A stretch of 24,639 nt of DNA. It comes from Coriobacteriia bacterium. GTDB taxonomy: Bacteria; Actinomycetota; Coriobacteriia; Anaerosomatales; Anaerosomataceae. The notes under the pieces are model-generated. The model was not told where the DNA came from, made no database searches, and was given only the letters and a program-made list of their open reading frames with translations. This document shows positions 1 to 8,498 of this stretch, one piece after another. The stretch lies in contig JAFGUS010000021.1 in the NCBI GenBank assembly GCA_016938395.1, positions 1 through 24,639 on the forward strand, read 5' to 3'. The translations under genes were made by a program, and so were the position numbers. The first letter of the stretch is position 1; every line of letters begins with the position of its first letter.

Positions 1-96
1 CGCCGTCGCCACCCGCTGTGCCGAAGAACTGTGAACCGCTCGATGTGACGAGGACGCTACCGTCGGCGGACAGCGCGCTGCCGTCACTGGCGCGCC
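1..96. other. Unassigned edge sequence
   Basis: These bases precede the stop of the PAS gene. Two frames stay open through them: one leftward, Gly/Ser-rich, and one rightward that ends within the PAS gene. Both have similar third-position GC, so I cannot tell whether a gene from outside the window enters here. Confidence 0.3.
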
Positions 97-471
97 CTAG
101 CGGACGAACTCCGTGATGTCGTGCGCGATGAACAGGACCGCATAGACCGTGTCGCTGTCGCCCTCGAGCGGCGTGAGCGAGACATCAAGGACACGACTGC
201 CGCGCTGGGGCGTGGTTGTGAGCCGGTAGCGGTCGTGCCTACCGCCGCGCGCGGTCGCTTCCACCCGCGAGAGGAGCGGCTCCATGATCTCCTCGGGATA
301 GCCCAGGTCGCGCCAGTGGTTGCCGATGACGTCGAACGCGTTGGCACCGAGGAACTCGGCTGCGCGCCGGTTGACGAAGAGGTAGCGACCGTCGATCGAG
401 AAGATCAAGACGATCTCGGGGACGTCGTTCAGGATCTCGGAGGCTGCGTCGATCGGGCTGTAGTCTCGCAT
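97..471 (-). CDS. Single-domain PAS sensor protein
   Basis: This 124-residue protein is almost exactly one PAS domain. The core is visible as GRYLFVNRRAAEFLG at residues 28-42, followed by a DVIGNHWRDLG helix, a beta-sheet with RLTTTPQRGSRVLDVSLTPL and the closing AHDITEFV typical of PAS folds. There is no kinase, GGDEF, HTH or transmembrane segment, so it can only sense a ligand or bind a partner in the cytoplasm. The ATG is preceded by GTGAGGAG at a good distance. It is transcribed away from the MacAB-type operon across a 209-base gap. Function as a stand-alone sensor or adaptor is inference; fold assignment is secure. Confidence 0.85.
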   Translation of the reverse strand: MRDYSPIDAASEILNDVPEIVLIFSIDGRYLFVNRRAAEFLGANAFDVIGNHWRDLGYPEEIMEPLLSRVEATARGGRHDRYRLTTTPQRGSRVLDVSLTPLEGDSDTVYAVLFIAHDITEFVR

Positions 472-502
472 GGGAGCTCCTCACCGCGGTCGGCTCGCAG
501 TC

Positions 503-508
503 ATTGTA
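503..508 (-). promoter_or_regulatory. Candidate -10 box of the PAS gene
   Basis: Read leftward this is TACAAT, close to the sigma-70 consensus, about 32 bases upstream of the PAS start codon. No convincing -35 box is seen 16-18 bases upstream, so the promoter call is tentative. Confidence 0.35.
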
Positions 509-680
509 GCCGACGCGACGGCCTGGCGGCATGGCGGCGCAGGTGACCGCGGGCGCGCAGTGAGCCCCGCGCCCGGCCGAACCCGTCAATCCACACAACA
601 TCACCACAGGCCGCCGACAGGTGCGGCACGACCGTGTCCTAACCTCGGAGCCGGACATCGCATACGAAGGTGAGGGCGGG

Positions 681-1929
681 ATGGCAGCATCGAGGGGACT
701 TCGCCGCTACCGCGGGTGGATCGCAGCGGGCGTACTCGCCCTTGTCGCCGGTGGCGCGTTTCTCGCCCTGCGCGACAGCGCGGCGGCGGAGGACACGATC
801 ACGTACGAGACCGAGACCGCCGCGCTCGGCACGATCTCGGTCAACGTGTCGGGGACGGGCAACGTCGCCGTAAACGGCACCACCGACGTCTGGCCGGCAA
901 CGGCTGGAACGGTCGCGACCGTACCGGTCGCCGAGGGCTCAGAGGTCGCCACGGGCGACGTGCTCTTCACCCTGGACGCCGCCTCGGCCGAGGCGAACAC
1001 CGCGCGTGCACTGGCCAGCCTAAGGCAGGCCCAGCAGAGCGTCACGCAGGCCACGCTACAGGTGACCAAGGCCGAGAACGCACTCGCCGCGCTCGTCAGG
1101 CGCAGCACCGAGCCGAGTAGCACGGTCACGAACGCTGATATCACAGCCGCCGAGGGAGAGGTCGACGTCGCCGAAGCCGGACTGGCGTCGGCCAGAGCGC
1201 AGCTCGCTACCGCGCAGATCTCCTACGACGATGCCCGTGCCGCCGCAGACGATCTCACCGTGGTCGCCCCGTGCGGCGGCGTGGTCTACACGCTCGCGAT
1301 CGAGCCCGGCGACACCGTGGCCGTCGGCAGCGGGACATCGACCGACTCGGCCGCAAGCGGTGGGATGACCGCCACCTCGGCATCGAGCTCCTCCGGGGCG
1401 CCGGTGGTCCTCGCTCCGGTACAGCCCCTCGGCGTGCTCCTCACCGTGAACGAGGTTGACCTGCCCGCCCTGGCGATCGGGCAGCGCGCGGACCTCGAGT
1501 TCGACGCACTCTCGGATCTCACCGCCACCGGCAAGGTGTACGAGATCGCCGAGGAGGGGCTCAACTCCTCGGGCGTGGTCACCTTCGATGTGTGGCTCTC
1601 GATCGACGTGGCCGACCCCGGGCTGCGTTCCGGCATGTCGGCAGCGGCCACGATCGTGACCGACATAGCGAGAGATGCGCTCATCATCTCGAATGCGGCG
1701 CTGCACTCCGATGGTGAGGGCGGCTACTACGTCCTCGTCATGGATGCGGGCGCGACCGAGCCCCGCCAGGTGCCCGTCGAGACCGGCCTGGCGAGCGCCA
1801 CGCAGACACAGATCCTCTCGGGCCTGGCCGAAGGAGACGTCGTCGTCACGCAGACCGTGGACTCCACCGACACCGACACCGAGACCCCGGGCGGCGGCAT
1901 GATGGTGCCCGGCATGGGCGGCGGCTTCC

Positions 1930-1937
<8 letters not shown>
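681..1937 (+). CDS. MacA-type membrane fusion (adaptor) protein of an ABC exporter
   Basis: The 418-residue product has one N-terminal membrane anchor (about residues 12-31) and then the usual adaptor layout: a lipoyl-like half motif (GTVATVPVAEGSEVATGDVLF), a long Ala/Gln-rich coiled-coil hairpin (about residues 95-190), the second lipoyl half (LTVVAPCGGVVYTLAIEPGD), and beta-barrel and membrane-proximal domains with GLAEGDVVV near the end. It should sit outside the membrane and couple the ABC permease to substrate. The ATG at 681 follows AAGGTGAGGG; a GTG at 621 has no ribosome site. Oddities are a Ser/Gly/Ala-rich insert around residues 220-245 and a Gly/Met-rich C-terminus (GGGMMVPGMGGGFRG). 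The stop overlaps the ATPase start by 8 bases, indicating one operon. Confidence 0.88.
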
Positions 1938-2744
<807 letters not shown>

Positions 2745-2745
<1 letters not shown>

Positions 2746-3965
2746 TGCGCTTCGGCGACCTCATCTCGGAGACACTGCACTCCCTCACCTCCAACAAGGT
2801 GCGCAGCGGTCTCACCATCCTGGGCATCGTCGTGGGAATCGCCTCGGTCATCGCGATGGTGGCCATCGGCCAGGGTTCGCAGGCCGCGATCGAACAGAGC
2901 ATCCAGGCGGCGGGCTCCAACCTGCTGACCGTGTCACCCTCGGCTGCGGGCCAGCAAGGACCGGGCGCGCGCAGCTTTGGCGCCAGCGTGGAGTCCCTCA
3001 CGCGCGAGGACGCCGAGGCGCTCGCCGACCTCTCGCTCGTCACCGGCGTGGCGCCCTCGGCGCAGGGCCAGGCGCAACTCGTAGCGCCTGATACCAATGC
3101 GAACGCGCAGGTGCTCGGCGTCACGCCATCCTACGCGGCGGTGCGGGGCCTCACCATCTCCTCCGGTGCCTTCATCTCGGAGCGCGACGATGCGGCCAAC
3201 GCGCAGGTGGTCGTTCTCGGCGCCACACTGGCCGAGGATCTCTTTGGCGAAGGCGTCGACCCCGTGGGCGAGCGCATCCGCTCGGGCAACATGCTGCTCA
3301 CCGTGGTCGGAGTGCTGGAGGAGAAGGGAACGTCGGGCTTCACCAACGTGGACGCCTCGGCCATCATCCCGCTCTCCACGGCCGCCCGCTACGTGACGGG
3401 CAGCGAGTACCTCTCGTCGATCACGCTCACGGTCGCCGACGAGGGTCAGATGGACGCGGCCGAGGCATCGGTGGAGGGTCTGCTGTTGCAGCGTCACGGC
3501 ATCGCGGATGCCGACTACGCGGACTTCTCGATCATGAACATGGCCGACCTGATGGAGACCGTCTCGACGGTGACCGGCACCTTCACCACGCTGCTCGCGG
3601 GCATCGCCGGGATCTCACTCCTCGTCGGCGGCATCGGGATCATGAACATGATGCTCACCACCGTGACGGAGCGCACGCGCGAGATCGGCCTGCGCAAAGC
3701 GATCGGAGCCGACAGTGCGGCGATCTCGGCGCAGTTCCTCGCCGAATCGGTCACGCTCACACTCGTGGGCGGCGCGCTCGGCATCGTCGCGGGCTGGGGC
3801 ATCGGTGTTGCGGCCGCCAACCTACTCGGTGCGACCGCGATCATCACGCTCGACTCGGTGCTGCTCGCCGTGAGCGTCTGCGCGCTCATCGGCATCGTGT
3901 TCGGCTACTACCCCGCTCGCAGAGCCGCATCCCTCAGCCCGATCGAGGCTCTCAGATACCAGTAA
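2745..3965 (+). CDS. MacB-type ABC transporter permease (FtsX-like)
   Basis: The 406-residue protein has the MacB permease plan: an N-terminal transmembrane helix (LTSNKVRSGLTILGIVVGIASV, about residues 14-45), a large extracytoplasmic MacB_PCD-type domain (about 50-270) and a C-terminal FtsX domain with three helices. The first of these contains the GGIGIMNMMLTTVTERTREIG signature, followed by GLRKAIGA. It ends with GYYPARRAASLSPIEALRYQ, the usual C-terminus of the family. The ATG overlaps the preceding TGA by one base; a GTG three bases earlier is also possible. Unlike enterobacterial MacB the ATPase is a separate gene, the common arrangement in Gram-positives. Substrates of related systems are peptides, lipids or antibiotics; none can be assigned here. 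Confidence 0.92.
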
Positions 3966-3973
3966 GCCACCGT

Positions 3974-3992
3974 CCCGCGGGGCCACCGCGGG
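3974..3992 (+). terminator. Hairpin after the permease gene
   Basis: CCCGCGG and CCGCGGG form a perfect 7-bp stem with a 5-base loop, 9 bases after the permease stop. A second, weaker 5-bp hairpin lies at 4007-4024. There is no U-tract, so this may be an attenuator or an mRNA-stabilising hairpin that separates expression of the exporter from the accessory gene at 4042. Confidence 0.4.
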
Positions 3993-4041
3993 CCACGAAC
4001 GATCGTCCCGCACACCTGCGCGGGTCACGAAAGGAGCGGTC

Positions 4042-4545
4042 ATGAAGGGTTCAGTCAAGGCGATCGTCGCTGGCGTCGCTGTCCTGGTGCTCGCGGGTGC
4101 GGCGTTCTGGGCGGGCACGGCCTACCAGGCGGCGCAAGACCCCGCGCTCGGCTTCGCCCGCGGCGGCGCGCTCACGGCGGACGGCACGATGCCCGGTGGC
4201 GGTGGGCTGATGGCAAGCCTTACCGATGAGGAGCGTGCCCAGCTCCAGAGCATGACCGATGAAGAGCGGGCCGCGTTCATGGAGGAGAAGTTCGGCGAGG
4301 GAGGCCTGCCGGCCGGTGGCCCCATGCGCGGCGGGACACTCGAGGGTGAGGTCCTCGAGATCGCCGACGACACGATCACTCTCGCTCTCAGCGGCGGCGG
4401 ATCGCAGACGGTCTACACGGACAGTGAAACACTCGTCGCCTACGCCGACGGGGCTGGTGATCTCGCTGTGGGCGCACAGGTGCTGGTCATCGCCGAGCCG
4501 GCGGCCGACGGTGTGACAAACGCGTCAGTCATGGTGGTCAAGTAG
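4042..4545 (+). CDS. Membrane-anchored accessory protein with DUF5666-like domain
   Basis: The 167-residue product has an uncleaved-looking N-terminal helix (about residues 5-27), then a Gly/Met-rich linker with the helical repeat LTDEERAQLQSMTDEERAAF (60-79), then a small beta-rich domain from about residue 98 (GTLEGEVLEIADDTITLAL to the end) that resembles DUF5666/OB-like domains. The start follows AAAGGAG. It lies 76 bases after the MacAB-type operon on the same strand and shares Gly/Met-rich stretches with the C-terminus of the adaptor. That suggests, but does not prove, that it acts on the outer membrane face with this exporter. It has no lipobox and no catalytic motif. Confidence 0.72.
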   Translation: MKGSVKAIVAGVAVLVLAGAAFWAGTAYQAAQDPALGFARGGALTADGTMPGGGGLMASLTDEERAQLQSMTDEERAAFMEEKFGEGGLPAGGPMRGGTLEGEVLEIADDTITLALSGGGSQTVYTDSETLVAYADGAGDLAVGAQVLVIAEPAADGVTNASVMVVK

Positions 4546-4560
4546 CCACAAGGAGTGCTG

Positions 4561-4592
4561 GCATGCGTTCGCGCCGTGGTGCGGGCGTATGC
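4561..4592. terminator. Inverted repeat between convergent genes
   Basis: GGCATGCG at the left and CGTATGCC at the right pair over 8 positions (one G-U in RNA), with a GC-rich interior, between the 3' ends of the accessory protein gene and the leftward lipoprotein gene. The position suits a terminator used from one or both sides; there is no T-tract. The right arm ends only a few bases from the lipoprotein stop. Confidence 0.35.
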
Positions 4593-4594
4593 CG

Positions 4595-5119
4595 TCACTT
4601 CTCCGTATAGACGTTGATGACGATCTCGGTACCCTCGCTGCCCTCGCTCACCATCACTGCGGCCTCGCGAGTCCCCGACTCGGCAGCCAGCTGCGCCAGT
4701 TCGCTGTCGCCGGTGGACATCTTCACGTCATTCGTCAGCTCCCAGCCGCCTGAGGACAGCTCCGACTTGTACCACTCGTAGACATCGGTGACGGGATCGC
4801 TCGTGCTCAGCATGACGTAGACCTGGTCCCTGCCGTCCGCCGCACCGAAGTAGGTCGACGTCACCACAGCGGCTCCATCGTAGAGCGGGAAGTCGCGCGG
4901 GAACTCGTCCACCAGCACGCCCTCTCCGCCTGCGATCGTCGCCTCACCGTCATCGGTCTCGATGGTGACCCGGTCGCCATCGACCTCCACGTCCCCGCCG
5001 ATCGCACCTCCGACGATCTCCTCGCCGATCTCCTCGCCGATCTTGTCCGATACGCTCTTGCAGCCTGCAAGACCAAGTGCGAGAACGATGACCAGCGCTC
5101 CGATGAGTAGCCGCTTCAT
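4595..5119 (-). CDS. Lipoprotein of unknown function
   Basis: This 174-residue secreted lipoprotein has a Lys-Arg N-terminus, a hydrophobic stretch and the lipobox LAGC with Cys20. A short Gly/Glu-rich region follows, with the repeat KIGEEIGEEIVGGAIGG. The C-terminal domain begins near FPRDFPLYDGAAVV and contains VTDVYEWYKSELSSGGWEL, a pattern seen in many actinobacterial lipoproteins in which a helix precedes a Gly-Trp-Glu strand. The ATG is chosen because AGGAAGG sits just upstream and the signal peptide begins there; longer in-frame versions lack both. It is divergent from the toroid gene at 5297. No enzyme motif is visible; a ligand-binding or stress role would be a guess. Confidence 0.85.
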   Translation of the reverse strand: MKRLLIGALVIVLALGLAGCKSVSDKIGEEIGEEIVGGAIGGDVEVDGDRVTIETDDGEATIAGGEGVLVDEFPRDFPLYDGAAVVTSTYFGAADGRDQVYVMLSTSDPVTDVYEWYKSELSSGGWELTNDVKMSTGDSELAQLAAESGTREAAVMVSEGSEGTEIVINVYTEK

Positions 5120-5296
5120 GGTGCTGCCTTCCTCTTCGCTGCCTGCTTCGGTACCCCGGAATCCTGAGGGCACTCGTGCCGCACCGGCCCCCTGGCGATG
5201 CCGGGATCCTACGGGGCATATACCCGCTGGGAGGTGCGCTTCCTGGCAACAACAGAGCACGACGCACACAGTCGCGCGCAGAAGGGCGTGGCCTTG

Positions 5297-6367
5297 ATGC
5301 CGGTAGACATACCACATGCGACGCTCGCATGGCTCACGGGCGGCGAGAATCCGGCGGTGGCGGTTCTCACGCGTCGCGAGCTCCTCGGCGAACCTGCATC
5401 GGCTGACATCGACGCACTGTGGGCGCGCCGCAACGAGTACGCGCCTGTGAAGCACATCCTCGAACTCATGAAGGCCGATGGCTCATGGGCGCCGCCGACC
5501 CAGGACTACCGCAAGTACGGCGGGAGTCTGTGGCAGATCCACTTCCTCGGCGAACTCTACGCCTCGGGAGATGACGAGCGCGTGCAGGCAGCCGCAGCGT
5601 ACGCGTTCTCGCGGCAGCTACCGGACGGCTCCTGGAGCTGCACCGGCGGCAGACCGGCTGGCTCGATACCGTGCCTCACCGCCAATGTGGGGCGCGCGCT
5701 GGCCCGCCTCGGCTTCGCGCGCGACGAGCGGGTGCTGGCGGCGCTCGGCTACGTGGTCGGCCTCTACCGCACCCTCGGCTGCGTGGACTGCCGTGGAGGT
5801 CCCGCGTTCCACCTCAACGGCTACTGCCACATGCTCACGCCCAAAGAGCTCCTCTTCCTCGCCGAAGTGCCCCGCGACCTGTGGCCCGATGGTGCCGGGG
5901 ATCTGCGCCAGGCGTGCATCGACGCGCTCCGCGACAAGCGCGTGTTCCACAGCCTGCCCGCCGAAGCACGTGCATACCAGGACGCCGTCTTCTCGATGCC
6001 GGCCGCAGAGCAGCAGGCGTTCCGCGAGCGCTTCCTTGCCGAGCACCAACCGCTCACGTACGGTCCGAAACCGGGTTGGCTCAGGCTCGGCTATCCGCTC
6101 TCTTACAACTCCGATGTTCTCGGGTCCCTCTACGCGCTGGCGCGTCATGGCGAGCCGAGGCGACGCGAGTATGAGGACGCGCTCGGCGTGGTGCGCGCCG
6201 CCGCAGACGGCGAGATGCGCTGGACCCTCCGGACGACCTTCAACGGCAAGATGCTCGCGGATGTGGAGGAGAAGGGCAGGCCGAGCCGGTGGCTCACCTG
6301 GAGGGCACTCTCGGTGTTGCGCCACTTCGAGGCTGGACTCGGGCCGGACGCACGATCGTCGCAGTGA
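5297..6367 (+). CDS. Prenyltransferase/squalene-cyclase-like alpha/alpha-toroid protein
   Basis: The 356-residue protein is built of helical repeats with the toroid signatures HILELMKADGSW (53-64), AYAFSRQLPDGSWSC (101-115) and a C-terminal repeat DGEMRWTLRTTFNGKMLADV followed by SRWLTWRALSVLRHF (330-344). This resembles a family of cytoplasmic six-hairpin proteins often labelled prenyltransferase/squalene-oxidase-repeat proteins. There is no DxDD motif of terpene cyclases, so catalysis of that type is unlikely. Five cysteines fall in residues 115-177 (C115, C126, C162-x2-C165, C177) beside histidines, which could bind a metal. The ATG at 5297 is preceded by GAAGGGCG; GTG at 5288 is an alternative. 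No signal peptide. Substrate and role are unknown. Confidence 0.78.
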   Translation: MPVDIPHATLAWLTGGENPAVAVLTRRELLGEPASADIDALWARRNEYAPVKHILELMKADGSWAPPTQDYRKYGGSLWQIHFLGELYASGDDERVQAAAAYAFSRQLPDGSWSCTGGRPAGSIPCLTANVGRALARLGFARDERVLAALGYVVGLYRTLGCVDCRGGPAFHLNGYCHMLTPKELLFLAEVPRDLWPDGAGDLRQACIDALRDKRVFHSLPAEARAYQDAVFSMPAAEQQAFRERFLAEHQPLTYGPKPGWLRLGYPLSYNSDVLGSLYALARHGEPRRREYEDALGVVRAAADGEMRWTLRTTFNGKMLADVEEKGRPSRWLTWRALSVLRHFEAGLGPDARSSQ

Positions 6368-6467
6368 GAAGCCCGCTGGGCCGTCAACGAACGCGCCGAC
6401 GCGATGAACCACCGGGGCCGAACCACCGTCTGAACGGCAGAAGACCCGCAACACAAGGAGGCGCATT

Positions 6468-6899
6468 ATGTACACACGGATCCTGGGACTCATCCTGGTG
6501 CTCGCGCTCGGCGCGGCACTTGCCGGTTGTGCCGCCACCGCCGAACCCGAACCCGATGTCGGCGCACCGGGTGACCCCGCCGCCGGTATCCGGCTGGCAC
6601 CGGGCCTGTACGACCTCGAGGACGGCACCGTTCAGGTGATCGGCACGCTCGAGTACCGCGACATCGAGGGCGGCTTCTACGCCGTCGTCGGGGGCACCGA
6701 GTCGGAAGGCAATCTCGGGGAGACGGTTGCGGTGGTCAACAACGCCGACGAGTTCGCAGCCGAACTCGAGGCGCTTGAGGGCAAGACGGTCTCAATCACT
6801 GGCACGCGGTTCGATGGCGCTTCGATCCGCATGGCCGGGCCTGAGGTGATCGTCGAGACGATCGAGGAGATCAGCGACACGCCGGGCGCCGCCGAGTAA
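6468..6899 (+). CDS. Small lipoprotein with beta-rich domain
   Basis: A 143-residue lipoprotein with a clear signal peptide and lipobox LAGC (Cys21), preceded by an excellent AAGGAGG ribosome site. The mature part begins with an acidic, Pro-rich linker and then holds a single small beta-rich domain (VQVIGTLEYRDIEGGFYAVVG ... GKTVSITGTRFDGASIRMAGPEV), which looks OB-fold-like: the phrases for strand 1, an acidic loop and a final 'GKTVSITG...' strand are typical of proteins that describe a quantity modified by 'ADEFAAELEALEGK'. It lies 100 bases after the toroid gene on the same strand, so cotranscription is possible. Function unknown. Confidence 0.82.
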   Translation: MYTRILGLILVLALGAALAGCAATAEPEPDVGAPGDPAAGIRLAPGLYDLEDGTVQVIGTLEYRDIEGGFYAVVGGTESEGNLGETVAVVNNADEFAAELEALEGKTVSITGTRFDGASIRMAGPEVIVETIEEISDTPGAAE

Positions 6900-6916
6900 C
6901 GCGCACGCCCTTCCCC

Positions 6917-6952
6917 GCACGGCCGCCCGCATCCCCCCGCGGGCGGCCGTGC
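6917..6952 (+). terminator. Strong GC hairpin after the lipoprotein gene
   Basis: GCACGGCCGCCCGC and its exact reverse complement form a perfect 14-bp stem with an 8-base loop, 17 bases after the lipoprotein stop and before the promoter at 7024. There is no T-run, as is common for terminators in high-GC actinobacteria. It isolates the lipoprotein gene from the next operon. Confidence 0.75.
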
Positions 6953-7023
6953 TCGCGTTATCGGGCGGATTCCGCACTGAAAACGAGGCGCAGCGCACAG
7001 GACGCCGAGCGCCGAGTACCCGC

Positions 7024-7052
7024 TTGACACATCCCGACGGCATCGCTAACCT
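7024..7052 (+). promoter_or_regulatory. Sigma-70-type promoter of the TetR module
   Basis: A perfect -35 box TTGACA (7024-7029) is followed after exactly 17 bases by TAACCT (7047-7052), which fits the TANNNT pattern of -10 boxes in high-GC bacteria. The start of transcription would fall near 7059, inside the palindromic operator, giving a leader of about 50 bases before the ATG at 7110. Confidence 0.7.
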
Positions 7053-7078
7053 TACGGCGTAAGGCTTACACCGTAAGG
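7050..7078. promoter_or_regulatory. Nested palindromic operator, probable TetR binding site
   Basis: The 29-base site is a near-perfect palindrome: 14-base arms at 7050-7063 and 7065-7078 match with one difference. Each arm is itself a short palindrome, CTTACGGCGTAAG (7051-7063) and CTTACACCGTAAG (7065-7077), so it offers either one large site or two overlapping half-size sites, 14 bases apart. It covers the end of the -10 box and the presumed transcription start, the place for repression. The TetR protein encoded second in this operon is the obvious candidate ligand; binding is inferred. Confidence 0.75.
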
Positions 7079-7109
7079 GCAGCCTCGATTGCCCGAGAGA
7101 GGAACCGCG

Positions 7110-7847
7110 ATGCTCAAGATGCAGACCTGGCAGTTGATCGTCGTGGCGGCGGCGGCGCTGCTGTGCGTCGGCTCCATGTCCGTCACGATCGTCAGGATGC
7201 TCGGCAGGACCGCCACCGGCGCCGCCACGATCCGCCCGTCCGCCCCTCTCGAAACGGGCCTCGTGGGAGCCACGCCGGACACCGCCGAGCGCGCGTTCGA
7301 CGGCTTTTCGTACCGGCTCACCGCCCGCTACGCCGGCCGGGTCCGCGTAGTGGTTCGCGACGAGACGGTCACGATAGCCGGACCGCGCGCACCCCGGGGG
7401 CTCTACGTCATCTGGATCTGGCTGCAGGGCATCACGCTTGCGCTCGTGCCGCCCACACTCGTGCTCGCAGCCGTGAAGCTCGACTGGCGCGCGCTGCTAC
7501 TCGCACTCGGCATCTTCGTTGTGAGCGCGCTCGTGATGGCTATCGGCGCCGGCGTCTGGCCGGGCATGGGCGAGACGATGTTCGTCGGCGAAGGCCACTT
7601 CGAGGCGACCGAGATCCCGCTGACGGCAGTGCGTAACGTCACCGTCGGGGACGACTGGGCGCGCGACGGTATGCGCCTCGTCATCGCACCCTACGCGCCG
7701 GGCATCGACGCGCTCGCCGCGAAGCGCGCCGTCTGCTTCAACGCCCCCGACGGCTTCGGCAACGATGCGAGCTGGGCGGTCCACATGCTCTCCGATGAGG
7801 ACGCCGCCGAGCTCTACACGCTCCTCGGAGGGGATGTGCAGCCGTGA
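7110..7847 (+). CDS. Three-helix membrane protein of unknown function
   Basis: The 245-residue product has an N-terminal membrane helix (about residues 8-30), an external or cytoplasmic stretch with FDGFSYRLTARYAGRVRVVVRDETVTIAG, two close helices (about 99-121 and 127-149) and a soluble C-terminal domain rich in beta strands (TEIPLTAVRNVTVGDDWARDGMRLVIAPY). I do not recognise a family. The ATG at 7110 follows GAGAGG; a TTG 21 bases earlier has no ribosome site. It is the first gene after the operator, and its TGA overlaps the GTG of the TetR gene, so the two are translated together. In such a layout the membrane protein is probably what the repressor controls, for example in transport, sensing or envelope response; that is inference. 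Confidence 0.8.
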   Translation: MLKMQTWQLIVVAAAALLCVGSMSVTIVRMLGRTATGAATIRPSAPLETGLVGATPDTAERAFDGFSYRLTARYAGRVRVVVRDETVTIAGPRAPRGLYVIWIWLQGITLALVPPTLVLAAVKLDWRALLLALGIFVVSALVMAIGAGVWPGMGETMFVGEGHFEATEIPLTAVRNVTVGDDWARDGMRLVIAPYAPGIDALAAKRAVCFNAPDGFGNDASWAVHMLSDEDAAELYTLLGGDVQP

Positions 7848-8455
7848 CGCCGCGCGAGCAGCCGCTCACGCGCGACGAGATCCTCGCCGCGGCACTCGTC
7901 ATCGTGGACGGGGGCGGCCCTGAGGCCCTGTCGATGAGAAAGCTCGCGAGCGCGCTCGGCGTTGAGGCGATGACGCTCTACCACCACTTCGCCAACAAGG
8001 ACGCGATCCTCGACGGGGTGGTGGAGCGCGTGTTCGCCGAGATGCGCATGCCCGAGCCGCTTCCCGAGGAGTGGATGGCGTTGGCCGAGGAGATGTTCGT
8101 CGCGTTCCGGCGCGTGCTCGTGGACCATCCGGCAACGATCGCGCTGCTTGCCCGGCGACCGCTCAACACCGAGACATCGGCCGACTTCGTCGAAGCGCCG
8201 CTCGCCGTGCTCGCACGAAGCGGCCTGCCGCCCGAGCGCGTAGGGCAGCTCTACCAGTCGCTCGTCGCGTACGCGTTCGGGCACGCGTTCATCGCGAGCG
8301 ACCGACCGAAGGCGCCCGCCGAGTCATCCCTGCGGACCGATGCCGAGCGGTACCCCACCGCCAGGGCCGCGGGCGACACCGTCTCGCGGTTCGACGAAGC
8401 GACGTTCCGTGAAACGCTCGGCCACATCATGCGCGGCTTCGCGGGAGAGGCGTGA
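7844..8455 (+). CDS. TetR/AcrR-family transcriptional repressor
   Basis: The 203-residue protein begins with the TetR helix-turn-helix domain (LTRDEILAAALVIVDGGG, then SMRKLASALGVEAMTLYHHFANKDAILDGV at residues 30-59, including the usual YHHF/K recognition end). The rest is an all-helical ligand domain of the TetR_C type (ALLARRPLNTETSADFVEAPLAVL, then LYQSLVAYAFGHAF). It starts with GTG in a GTGA overlap with the preceding gene. Because the operon's promoter carries a palindromic site of suitable size, it most likely represses its own operon until a small hydrophobic ligand binds. The ligand is not predictable from sequence. Confidence 0.93.
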   Translation: MTPREQPLTRDEILAAALVIVDGGGPEALSMRKLASALGVEAMTLYHHFANKDAILDGVVERVFAEMRMPEPLPEEWMALAEEMFVAFRRVLVDHPATIALLARRPLNTETSADFVEAPLAVLARSGLPPERVGQLYQSLVAYAFGHAFIASDRPKAPAESSLRTDAERYPTARAAGDTVSRFDEATFRETLGHIMRGFAGEA

Positions 8456-8498
8456 GAGAGCCGCGCGGAGTGGGATACATCACCCAGGGGTGATGCTC

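Noticed and set aside
621..680. GTG start 60 bases upstream for the adaptor gene.
   Set aside because: No ribosome site there, and the sequence before 681 lacks signal-peptide character; ATG at 681 has AAGGTGAGGG.
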